A DNA stretch of 64,000 bases from Eubacterium sp. (lineage in GTDB: Bacteria; Bacillota; Clostridia; Oscillospirales; Acutalibacteraceae): positions 1-64,000 of the forward strand of contig JAFLRZ010000011.1 of NCBI GenBank assembly GCA_022511225.1. The letters are read 5' to 3'. The translations under genes were made by a program, and so were the position numbers. Of the stretch, positions 41,121-50,352 are shown piece by piece; position 1 is the first letter of the stretch; the number at the start of each line of letters is the position of its first letter. Under the pieces are notes generated by a model. That model saw only the letters and a program-made list of their open reading frames with translations. It was not told the origin of the DNA and ran no database searches.

Positions 41121-41195
41121 GGGAGGATAATATCCTCCCCTACAAGCAAACAATAACACTTTTGTTATATCGTAGGGGAGGCAATCTGCCTCCCG
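41121..41195. repeat. Bipartite palindromic repeat, full copy
   Basis: Two palindromes, GGGAGGATAATATCCTCCC and GGGAGGCAATCTGCCTCCC, flank a spacer bounded by CCCCTAC and GTAGGGG, so the whole unit can fold into a large cross-like structure. Related copies are at 50270-50340 and, partly, at 42797-42816 and 52671-52700. Confidence 0.75.
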
Positions 41196-41220
41196 CAATA
41201 ATTGTGATAAAAATAATTAC

Positions 41221-41254
41221 AGGCAGTCCTGAAAATTCAGGACTGCCCGTTTTA
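41221..41254. terminator. Bidirectional terminator between pduL and gdhA
   Basis: GGCAGTCCTG, a short AAAATT loop, CAGGACTGCC. On the plus strand it is followed by GTTTTAATTTT, on the minus strand by a weaker T-rich tail. Confidence 0.75.
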
Positions 41255-41277
41255 ATTTTATATTTGCTTATTATGAA

Positions 41278-42621
<1,344 letters not shown>

Positions 42622-42651
42622 CTAATTAATATAGTTTGTAATAACATCAGC

Positions 42652-42685
42652 AAAAATGCACCCTCTTATGAAACAAGATGCATTT
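42652..42685 (-). promoter_or_regulatory. Hairpin in the gdhA leader
   Basis: On the minus strand AAATGCATCTT can pair with AAGAGGGTGCATTT (some G-T pairs), followed directly by two more T residues. It lies between promoter and ribosome site and could act as an attenuator or protect the mRNA. Confidence 0.4.
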
Positions 42686-42697
42686 AAGCTGTGGGTA

Positions 42698-42726
42698 ATT
42701 ATAACACCACAAGATTATATTGTCAA
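42698..42726 (-). promoter_or_regulatory. gdhA promoter, full consensus
   Basis: TTGACA, 17 bases, TATAAT on the minus strand: both hexamers match the sigma-A consensus exactly with ideal spacing, which fits a highly expressed gene. Confidence 0.85.
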
Positions 42727-42783
42727 CACTTGTTGTATATATATTCGTATTTAGTGTATTAATATGCATAATAACGTATATTT

Positions 42784-42816
42784 TAAAAAAATATACAGGA
42801 GGCAGATAGCCTCCCG
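42784..42816 (-). terminator. Terminator after rsmE built on a palindromic repeat half
   Basis: GGGAGGCTATCTGCCTCC on the minus strand is followed by TGTATATTTTTTT. The hairpin is a half-unit of the bipartite repeat family also present at 41121 and 50270, used here as a terminator 13 bases past the rsmE stop. Confidence 0.65.
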
Positions 42817-42828
42817 TTAAAATTTCTA

Positions 42829-43548
42829 TTACATATTATCTGTAAGAAGCATAATTGCCGTTAAAGCCGCAACCGGCGCCGTTTGTGTACGCAGTATTCT
42901 TGCACCAAGGCTTGCAACAACACCACCGTTATTCTTAATCAGCTCAACCTCCGACTCTTCAAATCCGCCTTCCGGACCAATATAAATCGAAACGCTGTCA
43001 ACGTCACTCGGAATTACTGTATTCAGACTTTCGCCGCCGCCCTCATAAAAAAGGATTTTGAGCACAGCCGTATCATTCTTTACTGCGTTTTCAAGCGAGG
43101 TCATATTATTTATTGCAGGCACGATTCCTCTGCCGCTCTGCTGAGCCGCCTCAAGCGCAATCTTCTGATACCTTGCGTTTTTCTTTTTGGCAGATTTTTC
43201 GTCAGGTCGGCTGACACTTCTGTGAGTAAGCGTAGGCGTTATCTCATAAATACCGAGCTCGGTACACTTCTGGATAATATCCTCCATCTTGTCGCCCTTC
43301 GGCACTCCCTGATAAAGACTGACTTTAACGCTCGGCTCGCAGTTGCTTGCCTGCTTATAGCATACGGTGAGGATGACTGACTCGGCATCTATCTCATCAA
43401 TCATACAGCCGTAGTCAAAGCCGTCACCGCACGCAAGAGTGAGCATATCGCCGACTCTCATTCTAAGCGACTTCGCAATATGACGCGACTGCTCCTTGTC
43501 AAGAACTATTCTGTTTTCAGGTATAAAATCAACAAAAAGCTTCTGCAT
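42829..43548 (-). CDS. rsmE: 16S rRNA (uracil1498-N3)-methyltransferase
   Basis: A 239-residue SPOUT enzyme. The N-terminal PUA-like part (HIAKSLRMRVGDML) is followed by QGVPKGDKMEDIIQKCTELGI, the knot-region IYIGPEGGFEESEVE and SLGARILRTQTAPVAAL at the C-terminus, all typical for RsmE. It is the last gene on this stretch before gdhA. No prmA is adjacent, unlike in many Firmicutes. Confidence 0.95.
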   Translation of the reverse strand: MQKLFVDFIPENRIVLDKEQSRHIAKSLRMRVGDMLTLACGDGFDYGCMIDEIDAESVILTVCYKQASNCEPSVKVSLYQGVPKGDKMEDIIQKCTELGIYEITPTLTHRSVSRPDEKSAKKKNARYQKIALEAAQQSGRGIVPAINNMTSLENAVKNDTAVLKILFYEGGGESLNTVIPSDVDSVSIYIGPEGGFEESEVELIKNNGGVVASLGARILRTQTAPVAALTAIMLLTDNM

Positions 43549-43671
43549 AATTACTTAGTTTAATACCTTTCCAATTTTGCCACAAGTGAGTTCAACAGCA
43601 TTTACTGCAGTATGCAAATCTTTCGAAATAACATTTGCATAAGTAAAATTAGTTATCTAATGTACTATCAA

Positions 43672-44112
43672 TTAAAATCCATTCCTTATCACAAAATATA
43701 TTCCGATAACAAACAAAATAAGTATCGTGAGTAAAAACAATTTAGGTAGTAATTTTTTATTATCTTTTATATTTATTGATAGCTTAGAAATAAGTGCAAA
43801 TAATGCTGTAATAATTAATGCTATTATTAAAAAAGCACCAATAAAATTTTCAAAATATGTATTCTTTAACGCTATATTAATAAAAAAACCTACGATTCCC
43901 AAAAAAGAAATAATGATATTAACAAAGTTAAATATCCATAAAAATTTATTTGAAATGGAAAACGAATCTAAAAATAGTAACCTAACAAAAAAATTTTTAT
44001 TTTTATTTCGTTTTTCGTGATTAGTCAGTTTTTCATCAATATATTTCAAATTATAGATATGGAATGAAGCAAAATTACAAAAGAACAATAAAATCGAAAC
44101 AATTAAAAGCAT
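43672..44112 (-). CDS. Small AT-rich membrane protein, unknown
   Basis: A 146-residue protein with hydrophobic helices at the N-terminus, near 60-80, 90-110 and at the C-terminus, separated by short charged stretches. The coding sequence is markedly AT-rich compared with neighbours, with many AAA and ATT codons. No family recognised and no strong ribosome site. It may be a recently acquired gene or a spurious open frame. Confidence 0.4.
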   Translation of the reverse strand: MLLIVSILLFFCNFASFHIYNLKYIDEKLTNHEKRNKNKNFFVRLLFLDSFSISNKFLWIFNFVNIIISFLGIVGFFINIALKNTYFENFIGAFLIIALIITALFALISKLSINIKDNKKLLPKLFLLTILILFVIGIYFVIRNGF

Positions 44113-44183
44113 TGCCTAAGCACCTAATTTTGTGTTTTTTAATTCAAACGATACAGCAAACTGTACAAAGAAACAAAGCATGA

Positions 44184-44203
44184 GACAGGGGCTACACCCT
44201 GTC
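44184..44203. repeat. Small inverted repeat downstream of the 44.2 kb membrane gene
   Basis: GACAGGG, a six-base loop and CCCTGTC, 13 bases past the stop of the gene that ends at 44216. There is no T-run on the minus strand, so it is only a weak terminator candidate. Confidence 0.4.
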
Positions 44204-44215
44204 CCATATATCGTA

Positions 44216-44632
44216 TTAAATCAAATATGGCACAATATCTAATATAAAAACAACAACTGAAACAAATATAGCTAAAATATAACGAGCCTTTTTATATTTT
44301 GTTATCTTTTCTTCTTCAACTTTGCCCGTTGTTAAATAATGATTAAACCAAAGATACAATGCTATTCCTATTGCTAACACTAAAGAAAGTAAAATTATTG
44401 TTGTAGCAAAAACTATATTACTCTTAAACCATACTGCTGAAGCTACAAAGCAAAGAACGATAAAACATGTCAACAAGCCTATATAGTGGAATTTGAATTT
44501 TATTGCCCACGCTCCTTCGCTATAATAATTCTTTTTAATACATATAGCTTTGTATACCATCAATATAACCCATAAAACGGATATTAATATTGATAATATA
44601 CAAATTGAATTGTTTAACATATTTTCAGCCAT
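44216..44632 (-). CDS. Small membrane protein with four hydrophobic helices, unknown
   Basis: A 138-residue protein with four evenly spaced hydrophobic segments (about 10-28, 48-66, 75-95 and 117-137) and short polar loops. The gene is AT-rich. No family is recognised. It lies after the M18 aminopeptidase gene in the same direction, 41 bases away, so it may be on the same transcript. Confidence 0.5.
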   Translation of the reverse strand: MAENMLNNSICILSILISVLWVILMVYKAICIKKNYYSEGAWAIKFKFHYIGLLTCFIVLCFVASAVWFKSNIVFATTIILLSLVLAIGIALYLWFNHYLTTGKVEEEKITKYKKARYILAIFVSVVVFILDIVPYLI

Positions 44633-44673
44633 AGTTTATATCCATTTACGCTACGATTTTCTTAAGTGAAATT

Positions 44674-46080
44674 TTACTTAGTAAAAAACGTTGTGAATGC
44701 CTTGTACGCCATATACGTGTCAATCTTGCTGACAATCTCATAAGGAGCGTGCATTGAAAGCACAGGCACACCTACGTCAATAACGTCAACGTCAAGGTTT
44801 GCAATGTACATAGCAACCGTTCCGCCGCCGCCTGCATCAACCTTACCGAGCTCACCGCTCTGCCACAATACGCCGTTATTCTCCAACATTGCCTTAACAA
44901 AACTTACGTATTCGGCAGAAGCATCACTTGTGCCTGATTTACCTCTTGAGCCTGTGAATTTTGTAACGACAACACCCTCGTTAATGAAAGAAGCGTTGTT
45001 CTTTTCGAACTGAGTAGGCCAAGTCGGGTCAAAAGCAGCATTTACGTCGGCAGAAAGACATTTTGAATTTGAAAGAACATCTCTGCCCTCAAAGCCTTCA
45101 AGTCTTGCAAGATCCTCGATGAAATACTTAAGATAGCTTGAATTAAGACCTGTGTTGCCGTCTGAGCCGATTTCCTCTTTATCCGTAAGAACGGTGATAG
45201 CCGTATACTCAGGTGCTTCGTCAATGCTGAAGATTGCCTGCATTGCAGGGTATGAGCAAACACGGTCATCGTGGCCGTAGCCGCCGATAAGGCTTCTGTC
45301 AAAGCCGATATCGTCAACAGTAAATGCAGGAACAAGCTCAAGCTCTGCAGAAAGGAAATCTCTTTCAACAATGCCATACTTCTTATAGAGAAGATTGAGG
45401 ATATTGAGCTTGATTCTTTCGCTCTCCTTATCGTCCTTAAAAGGTCTTGAGCCTATAACAACGTTAAGCTCCTCACCTCTTACAATTTCGTTTGCCTTAC
45501 GGCTCATCTGCTCAGCGCCGAGATGAGGTAAAATATCTGTAATGCAAAACTTAGGCTCGCCTGCCTCTTCACCAAGCTTTATGTCTACGAAGCTACCGTC
45601 ATTTTTGCAAATTCTGCCGTGAAGCGAAAGCGGAATTGCAGTCCACTGATATTTTTTTATACCGCCGTAATAGTGAGTTTTGAAAAATCCGAGATTTCCG
45701 TCTTCATAGACAGGGCACTGCTTGAGGTCAATTCTCGGTGAGTCAATATGCGCAGCCGCAATTCTTACACCGTCTGCAATGCTCCTTTTGCCCTTTACGC
45801 AAAGGATTATCGCCTTTCCTCTGTTGAAGCTGTAAACCTTTGAGCCTGCTGCAAGAGAATCACCGAATTTATCAAACTTAGTAAAGCCGTTAGCAATAGC
45901 AAGCTCAAGAGCAGAGGTGGCAAATTCTCTTTCCGTCTTATTTTCAAAGAGAAACTGCTTGTAGCCCTCGCAGAATTCGTCGCACACGGCAAGCTCCTCG
46001 TCGCTGAGAAAATCAACGCCGTTTTCTTTTTTGTTAAACAGCAGTTCTTTTAACTGCTGTGCTTCTGTTTTTTCGCTCAT
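44674..46080 (-). CDS. M18 family aminopeptidase
   Basis: A 468-residue zinc aminopeptidase of the aspartyl-aminopeptidase type. Metal-binding stretches are AAAHIDSPRIDLKQ, LTDKEEIGSDGNTG and the C-terminal VLSMHAPYEIVSKIDTYMAYKAF. LIGGYGHDDRVCSYPAMQAI is also characteristic. The start overlaps the stop of the Sua5-CoaE gene by 4 bases (ATGA). Works in the cytoplasm on peptides. Confidence 0.93.
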   Translation of the reverse strand: MSEKTEAQQLKELLFNKKENGVDFLSDEELAVCDEFCEGYKQFLFENKTEREFATSALELAIANGFTKFDKFGDSLAAGSKVYSFNRGKAIILCVKGKRSIADGVRIAAAHIDSPRIDLKQCPVYEDGNLGFFKTHYYGGIKKYQWTAIPLSLHGRICKNDGSFVDIKLGEEAGEPKFCITDILPHLGAEQMSRKANEIVRGEELNVVIGSRPFKDDKESERIKLNILNLLYKKYGIVERDFLSAELELVPAFTVDDIGFDRSLIGGYGHDDRVCSYPAMQAIFSIDEAPEYTAITVLTDKEEIGSDGNTGLNSSYLKYFIEDLARLEGFEGRDVLSNSKCLSADVNAAFDPTWPTQFEKNNASFINEGVVVTKFTGSRGKSGTSDASAEYVSFVKAMLENNGVLWQSGELGKVDAGGGGTVAMYIANLDVDVIDVGVPVLSMHAPYEIVSKIDTYMAYKAFTTFFTK

Positions 46081-47645
46081 AGTATTTCCTCCAATATATT
46101 TTCAATTTGTATTTCAACGTTTTCTCCGTTGTTATAAATAACAAAATCGGAATTGTTTATATAGTATTCTTCATCAAGCTGTGCACTGATTCTTGCATCA
46201 GCCTGTTCACGGGTTAAGCTGTCACGAGCCATAATTCTTTCAAGCCTTGTTTTATACGGTGCGACAACGCTTATCACTTTGTAGCATTTTTCCTCTGCAC
46301 CTGCTTCAAAAAGCTGGGGAGCATCAAGAACCGTCAGTCCTGACGCATTCTCCTCGCAAAGCCTGATAACCTCCGGGTGAACGATAGAATTAAGTCTTTC
46401 TCTTTTTTCATCAGATGAAAATGCGATTTCGGCAAGCCTTTTTCTGTTCAGGGTACTGCCGTCAAAAATACCGTCGCCAAATTCCGTTGCAAGCCTGCTA
46501 AGAAGCTCGGGATTGTTGTCATATATATTCTTAACAATTTTATCACTGTCTAATACGTTGAAACCGAGAGAGGAGAGATAACGGCTGACGTATCCCTTGC
46601 CTGCCCCTGTAGGGCCTGTAAGTCCGATGAAGAACGGCTTTTTCAGGTCTATAACGTTAAAGGCGGCAGCTCTGATAAGCCTGTTATACACTGCCATTCC
46701 GACTCCTGTGGTATTCGGAATTCTTGCATAAACCTTTTTTGCGCCCATTTCGTCAATTTGCCTGAGAGCATCAAAAAGCTCTCTTGCCTGCGACTCGTCA
46801 TCATTCTCTCTGCCGAAGGTCAGCTTCGGTATATTAACCTCGTCACCCTCAAAACAAAGAGCAAAAGCATTTTTCCGTGTATTGACAAAATCTTCATACG
46901 CTTTTTTGTCTGCGTCAACGATTATTACTTTCGCTTTGGGTGCATAATGCTTATATTTCATACCGGGGGAAGCCGCAACCTCGTCATTCTTCATCCCCTC
47001 AAGCACTGCCCGAGAAATTTCGGTTTTTCCGATGACGGCTTCAATCATTTCTTTTGTAACTGCACCGGGGCGGAGAATTGTAGGCACTTCGGTTGCAAGC
47101 GTGATAACTGTTGACTCAACTCCGTATTCGCAGTCGCCGCCGTCAATAATTGCATCAATTTTGCCGTTCATATCGTCGATGACGTATTTTGCCTTTGTAG
47201 GTGACGGCAGACCGCTTGTGTTTGCGCTCGGTGCAGCTATCGGACAATGTGCGGCGGCAATAACCTTTTGTGCTATTTCGTTCTTTGGCATACGGATAGC
47301 AACCGTATCAAGTCCGCCGCTGACTGTACTGTTTATAATTTCGCTTTTCGGCAGAATAATTGTCAGCGCATCGGGGAAAAAAGCATCAATGAGCGCCTGA
47401 GCCTTTGGCGTAATCTCCTTTACTAACGGAGCAATATCGGACTTGTCTGCAACGTGAACGATAAGAGGATTGTCACTCGGTCTGCCCTTTGCCTTGTAAA
47501 TATTTTTTACTGCATTTTCATCAAGCGCATTTGCGCCTAAACCATACACGGTTTCGGTAGGGAATGCAACGAGCCCCCCGCCTGCAAGAATTTCACCCGC
47601 AAGCTCTATGTCATATTCACTTGTGGATAAAATATTTGTGTTCAT
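46077..47645 (-). CDS. Fusion of threonylcarbamoyl-AMP synthase (Sua5) and dephospho-CoA kinase
   Basis: A 522-residue protein with two enzymes in one frame. Residues 1 to about 330 are Sua5/YwlC: the YrdC domain has LVAFPTETVYGLGANA and KGRPSDNPLIVHV, then PIAAPSANTSG, and a C-terminal Sua5 domain follows PGMKYKHYAPKA. This part makes threonylcarbamoyl-AMP for t6A in tRNA. From about 338 on is CoaE: P-loop GLTGPTGAGKG, then VLDSDKIV, LNRKRLAEIAF, HPEVIRLCEE and VLDAPQLFEAG. That part phosphorylates dephospho-CoA. Each domain is near normal length, with no stop or frameshift between. The order in the operon is prfA, small membrane gene, fusion, M18. Confidence 0.92.
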   Translation of the reverse strand: MNTNILSTSEYDIELAGEILAGGGLVAFPTETVYGLGANALDENAVKNIYKAKGRPSDNPLIVHVADKSDIAPLVKEITPKAQALIDAFFPDALTIILPKSEIINSTVSGGLDTVAIRMPKNEIAQKVIAAAHCPIAAPSANTSGLPSPTKAKYVIDDMNGKIDAIIDGGDCEYGVESTVITLATEVPTILRPGAVTKEMIEAVIGKTEISRAVLEGMKNDEVAASPGMKYKHYAPKAKVIIVDADKKAYEDFVNTRKNAFALCFEGDEVNIPKLTFGRENDDESQARELFDALRQIDEMGAKKVYARIPNTTGVGMAVYNRLIRAAAFNVIDLKKPFFIGLTGPTGAGKGYVSRYLSSLGFNVLDSDKIVKNIYDNNPELLSRLATEFGDGIFDGSTLNRKRLAEIAFSSDEKRERLNSIVHPEVIRLCEENASGLTVLDAPQLFEAGAEEKCYKVISVVAPYKTRLERIMARDSLTREQADARISAQLDEEYYINNSDFVIYNNGENVEIQIENILEEIL

Positions 47646-47690
47646 AGAATTATACCTATTTGCCCCCCTTGTTAGAGGGAGGCAGGAATG

Positions 47691-48095
47691 TTATTCGCCC
47701 GATGATTTAATTCTTAACGCAATTTGCGCTATTAATTCTTCAAAGCTTTTTTGTGCTTCAAGGAAAGTTGATTCGTCTATCTTTCCGTGCTCATACTTTT
47801 TCTGTATCTTTTCAAATTTTTTCTTCCTTTTATTATAAAGCTCTTTAACATAGCTTCCATTTGTATATCCTTTGAAAGAACCAAAATGAATTTTTATATT
47901 AACGTAAAGAGTAATCATTATAATCGCAGCTGCAGTATATCCGACATAAGTGCCATACTCTTTGTCCATATTATATAAAGCGAATATCAAAATTGCCAAA
48001 ACAACTACATCGACGATTATCATACTGATAAAGAATTTTTTGAATTTTTTTGAATATTCCTGAATGAAGCTTTCAACAAATTCCTTGCTGTACAT
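47691..48095 (-). CDS. Small membrane protein with C-terminal coiled segment
   Basis: A 134-residue protein. A short basic N-terminus is followed by two hydrophobic helices (about 22-43 and 50-68), then a charged C-terminal stretch (YNKRKKKFEKIQKKYEHGKIDESTFLEAQKSFEELIAQ region) that looks helical and is similar in shape to SHOCT-type tails. AGAGGA is 7 bases upstream of the ATG. It begins 3 bases after prfA ends, so it is in that operon. Function unknown. Confidence 0.6.
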   Translation of the reverse strand: MYSKEFVESFIQEYSKKFKKFFISMIIVDVVVLAILIFALYNMDKEYGTYVGYTAAAIIMITLYVNIKIHFGSFKGYTNGSYVKELYNKRKKKFEKIQKKYEHGKIDESTFLEAQKSFEELIAQIALRIKSSGE

Positions 48096-48098
48096 TAA

Positions 48099-49175
48099 TT
48101 ATTCCTCTCCCTGAGCCTTTAGCTTTTCGGCTGTGTCGGCTGTAATGAGTGCATCAATCATTTCATCAAGATCGCCGTTAAGAAACTGCTCAAGCTTATA
48201 AATTGTAAGTCCGATTCTGTGGTCGGACACTCTGCCCTGAGGATAGTTGTACGTTCTGATTCGCTCGCTTCGGTCGCCTGTACCGACCTGTGATTTTCTT
48301 TCGCCTGCAATTTCGGCATCGTGCTTTGCCTTTTCAGCTTCATAAAGACGGGAGCGCAGTACCTTGAGCGCCTTTTCCTTATTCTTGTGCTGACTTCTTT
48401 CATCCTGACATTCAACAACAGTACCTGTAGGAAGATGTGTAATTCGGATTGCTGAGGAGGTCTTGTTGATATGCTGACCGCCTGCGCCTGATGAACGGAA
48501 GGTGTCTATCTGCAAATCCTTTGGATTGATTTCAAAATCCACGTCCTCTGCCTCAGGAAGAACTGCTACGGTAGTTGTTGAGGTGTGTATTCTGCCCTGA
48601 CTTTCCGTTTCAGGAACACGCTGAACTCGGTGAACACCGCTTTCAAACTTAAAGCGTGAATACGCTCCGTCACCCTCAACGGAAAAGCTGATTTCCTTAA
48701 AACCGCCGAGACCTGTTTCATTAAGATTAATTACCTCTGTTTTAAATCCCTTTGACTCGGCATACATTGTGTACATTCTGTAAAGCACACCTGCAAACAG
48801 TGCCGATTCCTCACCGCCTGCACCGCCTCGGATTTCGATGATAACGTTCTTGTCATCATTAGGGTCGCGCGGAAGAAGAAGCACTTTGAGCTCCTCGCTG
48901 ATGCGTTCAATGTCATCACGGCTCTGCTCAAACTCCTCTTTAACCATCTGCGCAAAATCGGCATCCATTCCGCCCTCTTCAAGCATCATTTTTGACTCCT
49001 CAAAGGAGTCCTTCGCCTTTTTATACTCTCTGAATTTTTCTACAACGGGTGTAAGATGCTTAAGCTCCTTCATAAGCTTTGTGTATTTCTCCTGATCAGA
49101 TACAATATCAGGATTGCACACAAGCTCGTTCACCTCATCGTATCTTTTTTCAACTTCTATAAGTTTGTCAATCAT
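48099..49175 (-). CDS. prfA: Peptide chain release factor 1
   Basis: A 358-residue release factor reading UAA and UAG. The catalytic [10 protein letters not shown] is present (Gly-Gly-Gln near residue 230). The anticodon-like position reads PET in [14 protein letters not shown], matching the PxT of RF1 and not the SPF of RF2. The N-terminal helical domain and C-terminal [22 protein letters not shown] are normal. It overlaps murI by 4 bases. No prmC is adjacent. Confidence 0.97.
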   Translation of the reverse strand: MIDKLIEVEKRYDEVNELVCNPDIVSDQEKYTKLMKELKHLTPVVEKFREYKKAKDSFEESKMMLEEGGMDADFAQMVKEEFEQSRDDIERISEELKVLLLPRDPNDDKNVIIEIRGGAGGEESALFAGVLYRMYTMYAESKGFKTEVINLNETGLGGFKEISFSVEGDGAYSRFKFESGVHRVQRVPETESQGRIHTSTTTVAVLPEAEDVDFEINPKDLQIDTFRSSGAGGQHINKTSSAIRITHLPTGTVVECQDERSQHKNKEKALKVLRSRLYEAEKAKHDAEIAGERKSQVGTGDRSERIRTYNYPQGRVSDHRIGLTIYKLEQFLNGDLDEMIDALITADTAEKLKAQGEE

Positions 49176-49951
49176 ATTTGTTCCTCTCTGAGCAATCTGA
49201 AAAATCTTTCCTTCTTTTGCTCTCTTGCTTCTTCACTTTCCGAAGTGTCTATAAAATCAATTGTGCAGCCGTCCTGCCTGTCGCTGAGCAGGTCGTTTTC
49301 CTCTAAAATATATTTAAGCCTTGTGCTTATCCCCTTTGAGCCGTCAAAGAAGTTCACATCTCCGAGCACGTCGCATATCTCTTTTTTTGCAAGAGGGTAA
49401 TGCGTGCATCCGAGAACAACGTTCTGTGCCTTGCCCTTGTACGCACCAAGGTGCTCGTTGAGATAATCCCTTAGTTCCTGCTTTTTGTCCTGCTCGATTA
49501 AATCGGCAAGTCCCACGCAGGTAAGCAGACTTGTTTTGTGATTATAGTAGGAGTAGTAGAGCCGTCTGAATTTCTCGCTTTGTATCGTGCCTTTAGTTGC
49601 CATTATTAACGTGAATCCAAGCGGATTATTGTCGTGTACCATTTTGTATGCAGGCTCAATTGCAAGAATCGGTGTACTGCTGTATTTTTCTCTGAGTGAT
49701 TTTACTGCCTTGGCAGATGCAGTGTTGCAGGCGATAATTATTGCCTTACACCCTTTTTCGTTTATGAGCATATTGACGATTTCATCACATCTTGAAATAA
49801 TTTCTTCGTCGCTCTTGTCGCCGTACGGATTATTTATAGAATCGCTGAAAAATACGTATTCCTCATTCGGAAGGAGCTTCACCGCCTCACGAAGAACGGT
49901 TACACCGCCTATGCCTGAATCAAAAAGTCCTATCTTTGCGTTACTACTCAT
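49172..49951 (-). CDS. murI: Glutamate racemase
   Basis: A 259-residue enzyme making D-glutamate for peptidoglycan. The two catalytic Cys regions are visible as [10 protein letters not shown] and [10 protein letters not shown], and the N-terminus has [13 protein letters not shown] with the [11 protein letters not shown] stretch. It overlaps the DUF951 gene by 8 bases and prfA by 4, so it is translated from a compact polycistron. Confidence 0.96.
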   Translation of the reverse strand: MSSNAKIGLFDSGIGGVTVLREAVKLLPNEEYVFFSDSINNPYGDKSDEEIISRCDEIVNMLINEKGCKAIIIACNTASAKAVKSLREKYSSTPILAIEPAYKMVHDNNPLGFTLIMATKGTIQSEKFRRLYYSYYNHKTSLLTCVGLADLIEQDKKQELRDYLNEHLGAYKGKAQNVVLGCTHYPLAKKEICDVLGDVNFFDGSKGISTRLKYILEENDLLSDRQDGCTIDFIDTSESEEAREQKKERFFRLLREEQI

Positions 49952-50129
49952 TTGGTGCTTTAAGTCCTTTTATACTTTTTTCTGCCTTGATTCGCGGAAT
50001 CATAACCTCTCGGCCGCAATTACAGCATTTAAGCTTATAGTCAACACCGAGGCGTGTAAGCTCAAATTCTTTGCAGCCGCAGGGATGAGGCTTTTTCATT
50101 ATCACAATGTCGCCAAGCTGATACTGCAT
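49944..50129 (-). CDS. DUF951 family small protein
   Basis: A 61-residue protein with the DUF951 pattern: LGDIVIMKKPHPCG near the N-terminus and KCCNCGREVMIPR later. Cys residues in HPCGC and CCNC could bind a metal. The family is widespread in Firmicutes and of unknown function. It is the first gene of the murI-prfA-Sua5/CoaE operon. AAGGGTGAT is upstream of the ATG. Confidence 0.85.
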   Translation of the reverse strand: MQYQLGDIVIMKKPHPCGCKEFELTRLGVDYKLKCCNCGREVMIPRIKAEKSIKGLKAPNE

Positions 50130-50215
50130 ACTATCACCCTTATATTATAATCTTTATTATTATACCATTATATCCATTATTTTACAAGGTAAAGAAAAAA
50201 TTTCGGATAAACTAC

Positions 50216-50250
50216 AAAATCAGCTTGAATTAAATGTTCAAGCTGATTTT
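50216..50250. terminator. Intrinsic terminator after the MATE gene
   Basis: Perfect 14-base-pair stem AAAATCAGCTTGAA / TTCAAGCTGATTTT with a seven-base loop. It lies beyond the MATE stop on the minus strand, before the DUF951 operon. Confidence 0.8.
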
Positions 50251-50269
50251 TATTCGTATGAATATTTAC

Positions 50270-50340
50270 AGGAGGATAATATCTTCCCCTACAAACAATA
50301 ATGTCCCTGTAACAATGTGGGGGAGGCAATCTGCCTCCCG
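50270..50340. repeat. Bipartite palindromic repeat, second full copy
   Basis: AGGAGGATAATATCTTCCCC, CTACA, a spacer of about 27 bases, then GTGGGGGAGGCAATCTGCC and TCCCG. It follows the same order as the unit at 41121-41195 with several differences, mostly in the spacer. Confidence 0.7.
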
Positions 50341-50352
50341 CTTTTTATCCGG

